Assembly (NCBI GenBank): GCA_026874595.1
Contig: CM049310.1
Span: 86,715,056 to 86,779,055 of the forward strand
Length of the DNA: 64,000 nt
DNA from: Sipunculus nudus
Lineage: Eukaryota > Annelida > Sipuncula > Golfingiida > Sipunculidae
Direction of reading: 5' to 3'
Shown: in pieces, positions 47,301 to 58,684 of the stretch
Layout of the letters: each line of letters begins with the position of its first letter
Position numbering within the stretch: position 1 is the first letter of the stretch
Notes under the pieces: model-generated
The model's database searches: none
Told to the model about the DNA's origin: nothing
What the model saw: the letters and a program-made list of their open reading frames with translations, nothing else
Translations under genes and position numbers: made by a program

Positions 47301-47498
47301 TTTTTGTGTTGTGTGCACCCATGCCAGAACTGCAGCAGTGATGTTTGTTTAATTGTTTCTTGTTTTAAGTGTTTAGTACTTGCATTGTTCATAAACATGT
47401 TACACATGTTCTTGAAAAGTAATGGTCCAGCATTGAAGCATTATACCTGTTGTAATCTCTTTGCACAGGTTCGCATTAGGCCTGTAGGCCTTGTTTTA
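44375..47498 (+). mobile_element. Composite C-A element inserted in family B
   Basis: Starts with family C sequence (TTAGCGAACCTGTGACCTT, GTCTGTACGTTAACC). It continues through a ~34-bp minisatellite (45960-46235) into family A tandem units with GGTGGCGCCACC cores (46583-46594 and near 46713, 46862, 46990, 47142). It ends GCATTAGGCCTGTAGGCCTTG, with a six-base AGGCCT hairpin near the terminus. The same C-to-A order occurs at 48890-50222. Confidence 0.6.
45960..46235. repeat. Minisatellite 'CAGGTCAAGAGTTCACTCAGTGCAG'
   Basis: Four or five degenerate units of ~34 bases contain GGTCAAGAGTTCACTCAGTG. Further units lie at 49345-49445 within the related element. Confidence 0.8.
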
Positions 47499-48532
47499 TA
47501 ATTTTACGAATATTTTTCTATTTTTTTACTATAAAATGAAACAATCATGTGAGTTTCTCAGCTATGATTCCATCTAGTGTCCCTAAACCTGTTTATTGAT
47601 CACAAGTGGATGCCCTACAGTAATCACCCTGTCTGTCTGTCTGTTCATCAGTCTGTCTGCCTGTCCATCCGTCCATCCACACAAATTTGTTTCAAGATTA
47701 TAATTCCAGGTTGGATTGACATATGGATTTCAAACATGACTTACACATGGACCACCACTAAAGGAAGAACCTACATGATTTTTGGGTCTAAGTTCAAGGT
47801 CACAAGACTCATTTAAAAAGATTATGGCTGCATGTAAAGCCAAGCATTTCATCCCAAACTTTCCATCTTACACATTTAGCTGACTTGCCAATATAGGTAG
47901 AGCATACATGAATTAGGGGTCACAAGTCAAAGGTCAAGGTCACAGTGGCCATCCGTTCACAAATTAGTTTCGAGATGAGAACTCCAGTTTAGTCTGACAT
48001 ATTGGTTTCAAAGTTAACTTATAGATGGCTCACCACTAAAGTAAAAACGCTGTCGATTTTCGGGTCCAAAGGTCAAAGGTCAAGGTCACAGGACCCATTT
48101 CTTTTAAAGGAATGTGGATGCATTTCAAGCCAAACTTTCATCACAAACTTTCCATCTTCATGATATCGCTAACCTGCCAATAGGGGAAGATTCTTTTCGA
48201 TTTGGGGTCATAGGGTCAAAGGTCAAGGTCACAGGGCCCATACATTTACAAACTAGTTTATTGATGATAATTCTGGTTTGGCTAGACAGATTGGCTTCAA
48301 ACTTGATTTATTAATGACCTACCACTTAGGTAAGAAAAATTTTGATTTTCAGAGTCCAGAGGTCAAAGGTGAAGGTCACAGGAGCCATATCTTTAAAATG
48401 ATTTTGGATGCAATGTAAATCAGACTTTTCATCCCAAACTGTCAATCTTTCATACATATGGCTTACTTACCAAAAGAGAAAGAAATCTGTAGATTTTTAG
48501 GTTATCTGGTCAGAGATCAAGGTCACTTGACC

Positions 48533-48885
48533 TGCAAGTTTTAGAATACTGTTACAATAATCTAAATGCTGCAAGTTTAAGGATAATAAGTTCTCAGATT
48601 TTTTGGTCACAAGGTCATTGGTTAAGGTCACAAGACCGTCATTCTGAAAAATTTATTTAGAATTTATCTCTATAGGCAAATACAGCTGAGCGTCGAGACC
48701 CCTGGGTCCCTAGTTAAAAGATTGTTACATTAATCTAAATTCTGCAAGTTCAAGGATAATAAGTTCTACGATTTTTTGGTCACAAGGTCATTGGTTAAGG
48801 TCACAGGACTATCATCCTGAAAAATTTCTTTAAAAATATCCTTATAGACAAATTCATCTGAGCGTTGAGACCCATGGGTCCCTAG
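48533..48885 (+). repeat. Duplicated Helitron-like 3' end
   Basis: Two successive ~172-bp segments are near copies of each other. Each ends in the palindromic hairpin and CTAG before T: GACCCCTGGGTCCCTAG at 48713, then GACCCATGGGTCCCTAG at 48885. Each includes GGTCACAAGGTCATTGGTTAAGGTCAC. Confidence 0.85.
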
Positions 48886-48889
48886 TTTC

Positions 48890-50222
48890 AATTGTATGAG
48901 AATAGATTGGGTAGTCATAGAAAGCTGATGTTGGTCTTGTGGCAATTAGTAAGTCTTTTTCAAACTGAGGACTGCGACAGTCTTCTTCTGCAAAACTGTT
49001 GTTTCAACTTTTTTAACATAGCACAAAAATGATTATTAGGAGGCCTTTGTTCAAGTTTACTAAAATGATTGTTGGCAGAATTATTGGACCTTTAACAATT
49101 AATGAAAGGACTACATCTTTTATTATTCTAAACATTTAGATAAAAAATCTTATGGATATGTTAGCTTGAATAAAAGAATTAAAGCCAAAATCTTTCAATA
49201 TGTATAAACAGATTTACCAACAAGCCAAGATTGTGTCTGTAGCTATAAATAGCTTGGCAGACTGCCAGCTATTACTGATATGGCAACAGGCCAGAGGTCA
49301 GTCTGGATTTATTTATAGCTATGACAGACTGCCAACTGTATCAGATTATGCAACAGGTCAAGAGGTCACTCAGTGCAGCAATGTACAGGTCAAGAGTTCA
49401 CTCAGTGCAGTAGCTGCAGCTAGCAATTTGTTCCAGTTCACTCGGGTCAACTGCATGCCTTTCTCACCTTACCCTGGTCGGCCTGATATCTTGACCTGTC
49501 AATGCATCTTTGATGGCATTCTCGTACACAAGACTGGTGTCGCCAACTACAATGACTTTTGCACAGTGCAGGCCTATGTACCTGCTTATCTTATGAAGAA
49601 TTTAATATAACACCCTGAAATTGTGCATATTTTTACATATTAGATAGCCTCATTGTATACAAGTCTGGTGGCGCAACCTACAATAATATTGGCACAGTGT
49701 ATGTACCTGCTTAGTTTTTAGGAAGGGTTTGATATATCAGCCTGAAATTGGGCATATGTATACATCTCAGATAACTTCGTCGTATGCAAGACAGGTGGCG
49801 CACCTACAATAATTTTTGCAGTGTATGCTCCTCAGCTTATTCCTCAGGAGTGATTTAACAAATCAGTCTGAAATTTTACATGTCGATACATCTCGGATAG
49901 TTATGTTGTATACAAGACTTGTGGCGCCACCTACAATCGTTTCATGCACCTGTTTCATGTTCACAAAGCAGAAGAGTAGTTTGGAGTATCTGCCTGAAAT
50001 TGTGGTGGCTTTCTCGTACACAAGTCTGGTGGTGCCACCTACAATCATTTTTGTGTTGTTATTGGTGCATGTACTCAAGTTCATAATGTCCAGTGCTTAC
50101 ATGTACATATATATAAATGTCACGCATGTTCTTGAAAAGTATAGGTGCAGCATGGAAGCATATTATACCTGATGTATCTCCCATTGCACAGGTTTGCATT
50201 AGGCCTCTAGGCCTTGTTGTGT
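48890..50222 (+). mobile_element. Second C-A composite element, 5' degraded
   Basis: Family C-like text (48950-49100) precedes the minisatellite (49345-49445) and five family A units with ggtggcgcCacc variants (near 49533, 49668, 49795, 49920 and 50030). It ends GCATTAGGCCTCTAGGCCTTG at ~50216, the same terminus as 47498. It begins immediately after the 3' end at 48885. A 136-codon open frame across the minisatellite is not protein-like. Confidence 0.6.
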
Positions 50223-51482
50223 GTAAGATGAACAGCCATATAGCCAAGAGTTCCACAATAAACACACGATTTCCATGGAAAATGTATTCATTTGAGTAGA
50301 TGATATCAGTCCAAAGCTGCAGAGGTCAATGAAGTAAATGTTGAAGAAATTTAAAACATAGCAGGGCTGATTTTGTGGATAATAAATTACTTCAACAATA
50401 AACTAAATGATTGAGGCTATGTTTCAATTAACAAAAATAATAATTATTCATTAAATTCAAGTATGCCAAGTATATTATACTTTACCTGGTTTAATGTACA
50501 GCACCATTTTATAATAGCGTTACTTTTTTATATGGAAAATATTGCTATACGTACCCCACCGTGAATTATGTCTCCCGTGCCATGGGGGTGACATATATCG
50601 TGTTTGATATGTTGTTGGCTGCAGTGATGTTTCATTTCTTGTGAATGCGATTACTTTTTAACCACTTAACATCTTCCCATGAAATTTAAAAATTCAATTG
50701 AATCTATCATTATCTAAGAAGAGTTTGAAAACTAGTGACCTTGACCCTAATCTTCAAGGTCAAACAGCCCAATAATACAAAAGTGTGCACCAGATCACTT
50801 TTGAAGCATATTGCATGATTTTCCCTCAAATTTGGTACACAAGTTGATTCAAATAAGTTCACGAACAAGATGGGAAAACTGGTGACCTTGACCTGGACCC
50901 TAAAGTTAAGTCAGCAGAACTATTACTCATTAATTCTATCTAGGATTTCTAGTAATTTTGTGGTAAATGATGACTAAATATTCTTTCATTAAAGTTGTTA
51001 CACTAGGTGTTTCAACCAAGATCTCAGACAGGATTGAAAACTGGTAACCTTGACCATCATATCCAAGGTCAAATCAGCTGAAACACATTTTTTGTGGACC
51101 CCTTAGCAAAAAGAAATAAATTTATTTTCCATTGATAGTCCCTTAATTTTCAGACCATCAGAAGTACATTGCTTTTCAATTTTTTACACATATAGCTACA
51201 CTTAAGCTGCAAACCATTGGAAACCCATTGAAAAACCACTGACCTTCTATAGGAATTTGATTGAAAATCCAGTGATATTTACGAAATATGTAAATGAGAT
51301 ACACCATTACTATGATGTAAAAAATAAATGAAATTTCAATGGTTTTTCTATCACCACTGAAATACCATTAACCATCCAGTTGAACTTGGTTGAACATTGA
51401 TTGAAAATTCATTGATATTTATGAATTATGTTAAGAGATACACCATTACTATGATGTCAAAAATAAATGGAATTTCAATGGT
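50223..51482. repeat. Unclassified repeat with inverted AGGTCA sites and 150-bp direct repeat
   Basis: TGACCTTGA-9 bases-TCAAGGTCA lies at about 50735-50762, with degenerate inverted versions near 50884 and 51046. Two ~145-bp direct copies (51255-51370 and 51400-51482) share GAGATACACCATTACTATGATGT. Related fragments occur at 55320-55800. No gene recognised. Confidence 0.55.
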
Positions 51483-52977
51483 TTTTAGCTAAGCTGACTG
51501 TAGGAATAGCGCTTTGTCCGTCGTCCGTCCGTTAGCAGGGCATAAATCGTAACTCCTGGTCCAAGAAACTTCTAAGTGAACATCCAGGGAGGTCAATAAA
51601 AAATATCCTTGGAAACTTGAAATAAGGTCACTGCGACCTATATCTTCCGAGCTATGGGGCTTGGAAGTATCCCAAGGAATAATAAAAAAATTGATACAAA
51701 ACCTCCAATATCTTGATAATTAATGCATGGATTGTCATGAATATTGCTTTGAATATTTACCATGACTAGTTTTGTCAGTTCCCGAAAAGTGGTGGCGCCA
51801 ACTGTATTTTTTTGTTATTTTTACAAATATTTTTCTATTTTTTTACTATAAAATGACAACAATCATGTAAGTTTCTCAGCTATGATATCATCTAGTGTCC
51901 CAAAACCTGGTGTGTTTATTGATCACAAGTGGATGCCCTATAGTAATCACCCTGTCTGTATGTCTGTTTGACTAGCTGTCTGTCTGTCCATCCGTCCATC
52001 CACACAAACTTGTTCCAGATGATAACTCCAGGTTGGATTGACACATGGATTTCAACTTGATTTACATATGGCCCTCCACTAACGAAAGAACCTTTATGAT
52101 ATTGGGGTAACGAGGTCCAAGGTCAAGGTCACAGGACTCAATTATTTAAAAAGATTATGGCTGCATTTTAAGCCGTACATTTCATCCCATACTATCCATC
52201 ATGAATTTGGAGTCACAAGGTCAAAGGTCTAGGACACAGGTCCCATCTGTTCACAAATTATAGTTTCTGGATGATAACTCCAGTTTAGTTTGATATTGGT
52301 TCCAAATTTAACTTATATATGGCTCACCACTAATGTAAGAACTGTCAATTTTGTGATCCAATGGTCAAAGGTCAAGGTCACAGGACCCATTTCTCTAAAA
52401 GAATACGTAAGCATTTGAAGTCAAACTTTTCATTGCAAACCTTCCAGCTTAACTGCCAATAGGGGAAGATTCTGTTTGATTTTGGGGTCAAAGGTCAAGG
52501 TCACAGGGCCCATCCATGTACAAATTAGTTAATGGATGATAATTCTGCTTTGGATAAATAGCACTTCAAACTGACTTCAAACTTGAATTTATAATGACCC
52601 AAAACTTAAGTAAATTCATTTTGATTTTAAGGGTCCAGAAATCAAATTTGAAGGTTACAGGAGCCACATCTTTAAAAAGATTGTGGATGTACTGTATATC
52701 AAACTTTTCATCCCGAACTTTCCATCTTTCACACATGGCTTACTTGCTCAAAGTGAGGAAATCTGTAGATTTTGAGGTTCCCTTGTCAGAGGTCAAGGTC
52801 ACTTATTAAAAGATTGGTACAATAATCTAAATGCTACAAGTTCAAGGATAATAAGTTCTAAGATTTTTTGGTTACAAGGTCATTGGTTAAGGTCATAGGA
52901 CTGTCATTCTGAAAAATCTCTTCAAAAATATCCTTAATGACAAATTCAGCTGGGCGTCGAGACCCATGGGCCCCTAG
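51483..52977 (+). mobile_element. Family B Helitron-like element, complete 1.5-kb copy
   Basis: From TTTAGCTAAGCTGACTG (51483), through GTCCGTCGTCCGTCCG, TTAGCAGGGCATAAATCG and GTGGTGGCGCCAACTG (51788), to four AGGTCA clusters (near 52115, 52215, 52365 and 52490). It ends in the hairpin GACCCATGGGCCC and CTAG (52977) before T. It interrupts the 150-bp direct repeat at its left edge. No protein is encoded. Confidence 0.75.
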
Positions 52978-53370
52978 TTCTTTTTAAGTCTCTTATTCTC
53001 AGATTTTATCTCCATTTGTTATTATTTTTTATTTTTAACTTCAAGGTCAATTTCAGCTGAGATCAATGACCCATAACGTTGTATTTATTTTACAGGAGTA
53101 TTTTAAGAAAACAGGGACACATGCAAGTGGTATTATATATGGTTTCAGTCCTTTTAAAGACCTGGGAAAGTGATATTTTGAAGAATTCAGGAGTGAAAAA
53201 AAGTGATCCATATATATACATTCCAATTAACATGTGTGAATAACTTAATTTTGACTTAGTACATATTTTAAGATTTTCCCAACAGTGCAGAAAGGCACAC
53301 AGTTCTCCAAAAAGGTTTCTCCCTTATCAATGCCCCCTTGGCTTTTCTTTCAGTGTACTATATTTATGAA
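52978..53370. other. Intergenic, no recognisable gene
   Basis: Contains a stray family B 3'-end-like phrase (TTCAGCTGAGATCAATGACCC near 53052). Otherwise nothing identifiable. Confidence 0.4.
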
Positions 53371-53371
53371 C

Positions 53372-53660
53372 TAGAATATGGGTAGTCGACAAGCAACTAC
53401 GTGTATCCGCAGAAATCAGAGTTAGGCATGGATAGTGAGGCATGGATTGAGTCGCAAAGGGAAATAGAGTAAGATGTGTTGCATATTAGCATGGACATGT
53501 GCCACGTAAACATCATTGTAGGTGGTGCTGCCTGTTATTATATAAAGAAACTATCCAAGATGTATACATATGCAACATTTCAATTGGATAAGTCAAACCA
53601 CTGCTGAGATATGAGTGATTTTTACCCAAGGCAGATGAACAGATGGACACCATGGAAAGA
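53372..53660 (-). mobile_element. Family A' fragment
   Basis: Starts GAACTAGAATATGGGTAGTCGAC as at 2820 and carries about two units (TTGTAGGTGGTGCTGCC near 53517). It is truncated after ~290 bases. Orientation is as in the first copy (Helitron 3' end on the left, minus strand). Confidence 0.6.
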
Positions 53661-55060
53661 TGGTTGTTAGTTGGGCAACTAAATGTGCATAAGCTGTAGA
53701 GCTTTGTAAGATCTAAGAGTCATGCAAAATTTGGGTCAGCTAGAGCTTATTCAGCATGCAAAAATATTCAGCATGCAAAGTTTTAATTAAGACAACACAA
53801 TTTGGCAGTCAATTCAACACAGAATTTTATTAGGAATACGTTCTAATCGTCAAAATATTAAGATTACTCTGCAATTCATCTTTCTAAAAAAATCAACCAG
53901 TTTGGCGTATTAGCTATACATTTTAAAAACTCAATTATCAAATGTTTTACATTGTCTGAAAGGAAGAAATTTAAATCGGGCTCAAATATAAATTATGATC
54001 CGTAGATAAATAGTGGCAGGTCACACTCAAACTTTAACCCCGGCACGGACGTTTCTGATAACATGACGACAATTTTCCCGCACATTTGATGGATGTGAGT
54101 ATTTTATCAAACAGGTGAATATTAATCATATAATCCCTTCACTATCCTGAAAGAAATGTATACGAAAAATCCACTAGTTTTATTATTTTTCATTAGTATT
54201 TTTGTGTTTGACAATTTTGAAAATATTTATACACATGCAGGTGCCCAAAACTGTTATTTCGTTCTCATTTGGCGAGAAATTGACACTTTATTTGCATAAA
54301 GACACCCTGCCTGGCACCCCCTAAAAAAGAGAGACGTATAATCAGAGACTTGTATCTATAGTATGCTACACGCCTGCGCGCTCAGTTTCATTCATGTTAT
54401 ATTATGGCGGGAAATCTTCCTTGTGCAACAGTTTTAGTGCTTCCAAATGCGATATCATAAGCAGATGATCCTTTTGATTGTAGAGATTATATGTTCTTCA
54501 GGAGTATTTTTTTTTAACTATCAAGTAAACCGAACCCTTATAAACACATGGGTATCGTACAGAATGTAACCATCATTCCATGTATATGACCTTATTATCT
54601 TCGCATGTACGTCGTAATTAAGTAAATTAGGCCTATTTAAAAATGCCGGCATTTTGACATGTATATCCGACTATTTGATTTACTTTTGAGTGAAAAAAAT
54701 AGGAATTCCGATGAGTGCTTTTGGCTTTATACCGCATATTCCTAGCAACAATTGTGTCTGACAATAGCTACCTTTGTATACTGAACTTGTAAAGCAACCT
54801 CCGTGTCCTTACCCATGCTGCCAAGACATAAACTATCGTGCGGATACCTCAGGCCAGGTCTAGCCTAATTTAATTATTACATGTGTTAAATTAAGCATAT
54901 GGTTAATTAATAATCTGTTTTTGGAAGGATAAAAATGAAAGGAAAGAAAAAGGGTCGTTTCGCAAAAAATAGATGAAATTCATAAAAAAATGCTACAGAA
55001 GGACTGTTTGAGCATTCTCTATATAAAGGTGACTAAAAATTGAGTGGGGCAATTTATGTG
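53661..55060. other. Intergenic, no recognisable gene
   Basis: AT-rich with no open frame, splice pattern or repeat that I can assign. Confidence 0.4.
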
Positions 55061-55065
55061 TTGTT

Positions 55066-55105
55066 CCCCCCCCCCCCCCGCGTAAAAAGTGGGGGGGGGG
55101 GGGGG
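55066..55105. repeat. Poly-C / poly-G foldback
   Basis: Fourteen C (55066-55079), an 11-base spacer, then fifteen G (55091-55105). The tracts are complementary and can form a hairpin or G-quadruplex. Tract length may be unreliable in the assembly. Confidence 0.85.
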
Positions 55106-55857
55106 CATGTCCAATCTGTACGGCCCACCTTTCGACGCCCATGCCGGTCCTCCTTGTTTAACCGTATAATATCATTCAGTAAATTATAATTTATATATTC
55201 TATCTGGTCTAATATGTGTCCATTGAATAATTGTTAGATCTATCACAGCTTTGCTCTTTTTAAGCTTATGGTGAATTGAATTGATTAGAGTTACACTGAA
55301 AAAAAAACAGAACTTCCACATGGCAACAAAAATGGCTGCCTTTCCTGCTAAAATTATTTCAGCCAGTCACATACGAAAAAGACTAAAATGTTAAGTCTTC
55401 AGAAACATGGAAATGAAATGGTGTTTCTATGATCTAAGGACAGCCAGTACCATGAGCAGAAATTTGTTTGAAGAGGGAAAAATGAGCTTGAAATAAAATA
55501 GACATTTCAATGGAAAAGCAATGGTTTCTCCTGAAAATTTGATCTATTAATTGTTGTTAGGCAAATAATGGAAAACCATGCAATGTGATTTCAATGGTAT
55601 TTGTGAAATAAATGGTAAACTAATGGACTATCTGTGGGAAAGAATGGCTCTTTTCCATTTCTTTTTGATAAGGGACAGAGTAACTTTTAAACCACTCCAT
55701 AATATTTTAATAAAATTTTATCATGCGAATTGTTTGTAACAAGGAGTTGGAAAGGTAGTGGCCTTGACCTTCATTTTCAAGGTCATATCTTCTGAAATTC
55801 TTTAATTTTTTTCTAAACAATTTTAAAAGTAGTCCATATATTATCCCAGGTAAAAAA

Positions 55858-56245
55858 ATACTGCAGTATACCGCAGTATTCCTGCAGTTTACTTCAGTAA
55901 TTCTGCAGAATACCACAGTTTACTGCAGTATAACACAGTTTACTGTTGTAAACGTGCAGTATGCAAAGAGCTGACTGCAGTAATCCTGCAATATACCACA
56001 GTAAACTGCAGTATGCCACAGTTTACTGCGATATACCTCAGTTTACTGCACAGTCTGCAGTAAACTAACATCGTGCAAAGAGTAAACTGCAGTCATACTG
56101 CAGTATGCTACATTTTACTGCAGTATACCACATTTTACTGCAGTCAACTTGGATTATGCACTTTGATTTCAACCGTATCAACAGATGAACTGCAGTATAT
56201 CTGAGGTATACTGCAGTTTTGCTGCACCTCCTGAGGTATTACCGA
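55858..56245. repeat. Degenerate CTGCAGTA-type short tandem repeat region
   Basis: Nearly 390 bases composed of variants of ACTGCAGTATACCACAGTTT in steps of ~10-12 bases, with both CTGCAGTA and TACTGCAG orientations because the core is palindromic. Many PstI (CTGCAG) sites occur. No coding frame. Confidence 0.85.
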
Positions 56246-56641
56246 AGTATGCTAATTGTAATAATATATGCATTATGCACTAGATTTTTTAAAGAAAATC
56301 ATGTAGACTGATACATTACCCAGTAAAGGGGGGGGGGGGGGGCGCAGTTGAATGTATTAATTACTTTAATTATATGTTTACATTTTATAAATTAAATATT
56401 TTATAAATTATATTTCAAATTATTTCACAATAATTGAAATCTCATTTGATTGAAATTGATTTTTTTTCAATCATAATCTGTTAAGAAGATATATATCAAC
56501 AATTATTTTCAATTATATTAAAAAAGAATTTAAATGTCTAAAGTTGTTTTGATTTATTGGAATAAAACAAACGGCTGATTCAGTTACTATAAAAATATTT
56601 AATTTTATCATGTGCAAAAAAAAGAATAATTATATATATAT

Positions 56642-56711
<70 letters not shown>

Positions 56712-57471
56712 ATAGTTACTTTATGGAAACAACACTTACATGGATGAATTTTTATGAAAAGTACGTTTCAAAATAACAATAATATTTATAATAATAATAA
56801 TAATAATAACAATGATAATAATTTTAATAATAATAATTATTATTATAATAATATATATTACTAATGTATGGCACCATATCATGAAAATTAATATATTATC
56901 AATAAAATTTTATTGTAATAATTATGAAAATACCGGTAAAAATGATAATTTTATATCATATTTTATGTTTTTATATTATGATATCATTATGTAAGATAAT
57001 GATAATATAATATCAATAATATATAAAAAATAAAATATTAATAATAAATTAATAAGATAGATATAATTTTATAAATTATATAAATAATTTTTTTCTAATA
57101 TATATATTATTGATTATTTTTAATGACATTTAAATTTATCATGTTTGCCATATATTCCATTAACTGAATGTGAGGAACTATTATGTTGATAACTATACAC
57201 TAATAAGCATGGATTAGAAACCATGTTTACATATAAAATATGAAAAAAAAAAAAATGTTGCTTAAAATTATATTCCATGTACAATTAATGCTGCAGTAGC
57301 AGAATTTTGTTTGAAATATGAAAAAAAAAATTGTATTATGTAAAATTATTGAATATAAAAATGTTAAACAAAATATGAATTTACCAACAAGAGATCATTG
57401 TTTAATTTTAATCTATTTATCTTTTTATTTTAAATGAAAATTATATATATTTATTTATCTTTACAATAACA
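56246..57471. other. Very AT-rich low-complexity stretch
   Basis: Contains a G15-type run (56328-56342), (AT)n at 56628-56709 and dispersed AAT repeats (56780-57020). No gene recognised. Confidence 0.6.
56628..56709. repeat. (AT)n microsatellite
   Basis: About 80 bases of nearly pure AT. Confidence 0.95.
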
Positions 57472-57668
57472 TTAAAGTCCAAGTCTCATGCACTTTTATA
57501 AGTTAAAAAAGCGTCATGTACCCTTTTAATAAGTTAATACAGTGCTTACAACACCGTTTCAAGCTGAACGAGATCGAATTTATGCTCGATTTTATCCGTG
57601 AAACATCACGGTAATCACGCTGCTGAGTGTAAAGGTGCACTCGGTGATACGCGGTGGGCGTGGCTTCA

Positions 57669-57684
57669 GTGACGTCACGTGTGG
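57669..57684 (+). promoter_or_regulatory. Subterminal CRE/E-box 16-mer, left
   Basis: GTGACGTCACGTGTGG contains TGACGTCA (CREB/ATF site) overlapping CACGTG (E-box). It lies 193 bases from the left end and ~110 bases before the THAP start. The exact inverted copy is near the right end. Confidence 0.7.
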
Positions 57685-57796
57685 CACGGCTGGGTAAACA
57701 TCACATGGGTCAACATGCCGCGTCTTGCCGGTCTGCATCCTTGACTGCCGTGTTTTTTCCCCTCGACAAACACTGTATATCTTACACAGTATCAAA

Positions 57797-58195
57797 ATGA
57801 CGAAGCGAGATGTTCTTAGTGGATGCAATAATACCAACAAGGATAGTGTGAACGTCCACAATTGGCCGAAAGACGTACGTTTAGGGAAAAAAGTGGGACC
57901 TGTCAGACAGAGACGAGCCGATTGTAGGTCGGGAACTCCTTGCAAAGCTTTCCAGTGTCATGTATGCGGCACAATTCCGGATTCCTGACGATTTTAAAAA
58001 CTATCAGCAATGGTAAGCCGGATATTTAAGAAAACAACTAGAGCTGATACAAGGGGCAATTCCGAGTATAAATCCACAAGAACCCGCTGCAAGGCCGACT
58101 GAGAGGGGATCCAGCCTTGCTTCAACTTCAGTCAAGGGCCGGGGCAAGATAATGCCGCCAAGCGCCCGAGGTACCCGCTAGGAAAAGGCGTGAAG
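57797..58195 (+). pseudogene. THAP-domain DNA-binding region of transposase, broken
   Basis: The frame from ATG 57797 reads LSGCNNT, then VNVHNWPKD, the N-terminal half of a THAP zinc finger. Family-like KKWDL needs a frameshift near 57890. After a further shift near 57951, SSVM then YAAQF and PDDFKNY follow, where the C-x2-H-F zinc ligands have become Y and Q. A later frame (58035-58180) continues with QLELIQGAIPSINPQEPA, typical post-THAP linker text. There are at least two frameshifts, and three of the four zinc ligands look lost or altered. Not functional. Confidence 0.72.
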
Positions 58196-58551
58196 CCTGC
58201 TAGGTCACAAGAAAAGGGCTCCACCTGATAACTGTGAGTAAATTGACTGCTAAAAGGGAAAGTTATTTATGTATTTTAAATTTTAAGCAATTGTCACGTA
58301 ATTTGAATATACCTTATTATCGCCCATGTAAACACGGTTTTTGTGCTTAATCTACTCCGAGGCCTAGTGCAAAGTTGTTGCATTTTTTTAAGCTGGGATT
58401 ATGCCCTTTTGTTCCAGGGAAACCTGTGAACACCCAAAACTCCTGCCAAATCGCCTGGCAGTCAGCCAGCAAATTAGGGGTGCGTCAAGGGGTGTGTCCA
58501 TAACCCCCATTGTTTGTTAACAAATTACAGTGGCCACTCTGATTAATTTGA

Positions 58552-58555
<4 letters not shown>

Positions 58556-58598
<43 letters not shown>
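58556..58598. repeat. (TA)n microsatellite
   Basis: About 43 bases of TA inside the putative intron or spacer between the THAP and acidic segments of the transposase relic. Confidence 0.95.
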
Positions 58599-58602
<4 letters not shown>

Positions 58603-58684
58603 TTAAATTTACAAATGAAAAAGTTATCTTTCAGTTGTCCTGGAAATCAATGAAAATGGCATATTGTTTCAAATTCAGGTTGCC

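Larger units (their letters stand above)
44060..48885 (+). mobile_element. Family B element split by a 3.1-kb insertion
   Basis: A preceding element's 3' end (GACCAATGGGTCCCTTG, ending near 44085) abuts the 5' end TTAGGCTCAGCTGACTG of this copy. The copy runs 44087-44374, is interrupted, and resumes at ~47500 (TTTTACGAATATTTTTCTA...) to its 3' end at 48885. The uninterrupted copy 51483-52977 reads straight across the same point. Removing the insert gives matching text and length. AGGTCA clusters lie near 47795, 47935, 48068, 48222 and 48360. Confidence 0.75.

Noticed and set aside
49200-49610. 136-codon open frame
   Set aside because: Runs through a minisatellite and family A repeat; the sequence is not protein-like and is not shared by the sister copy.
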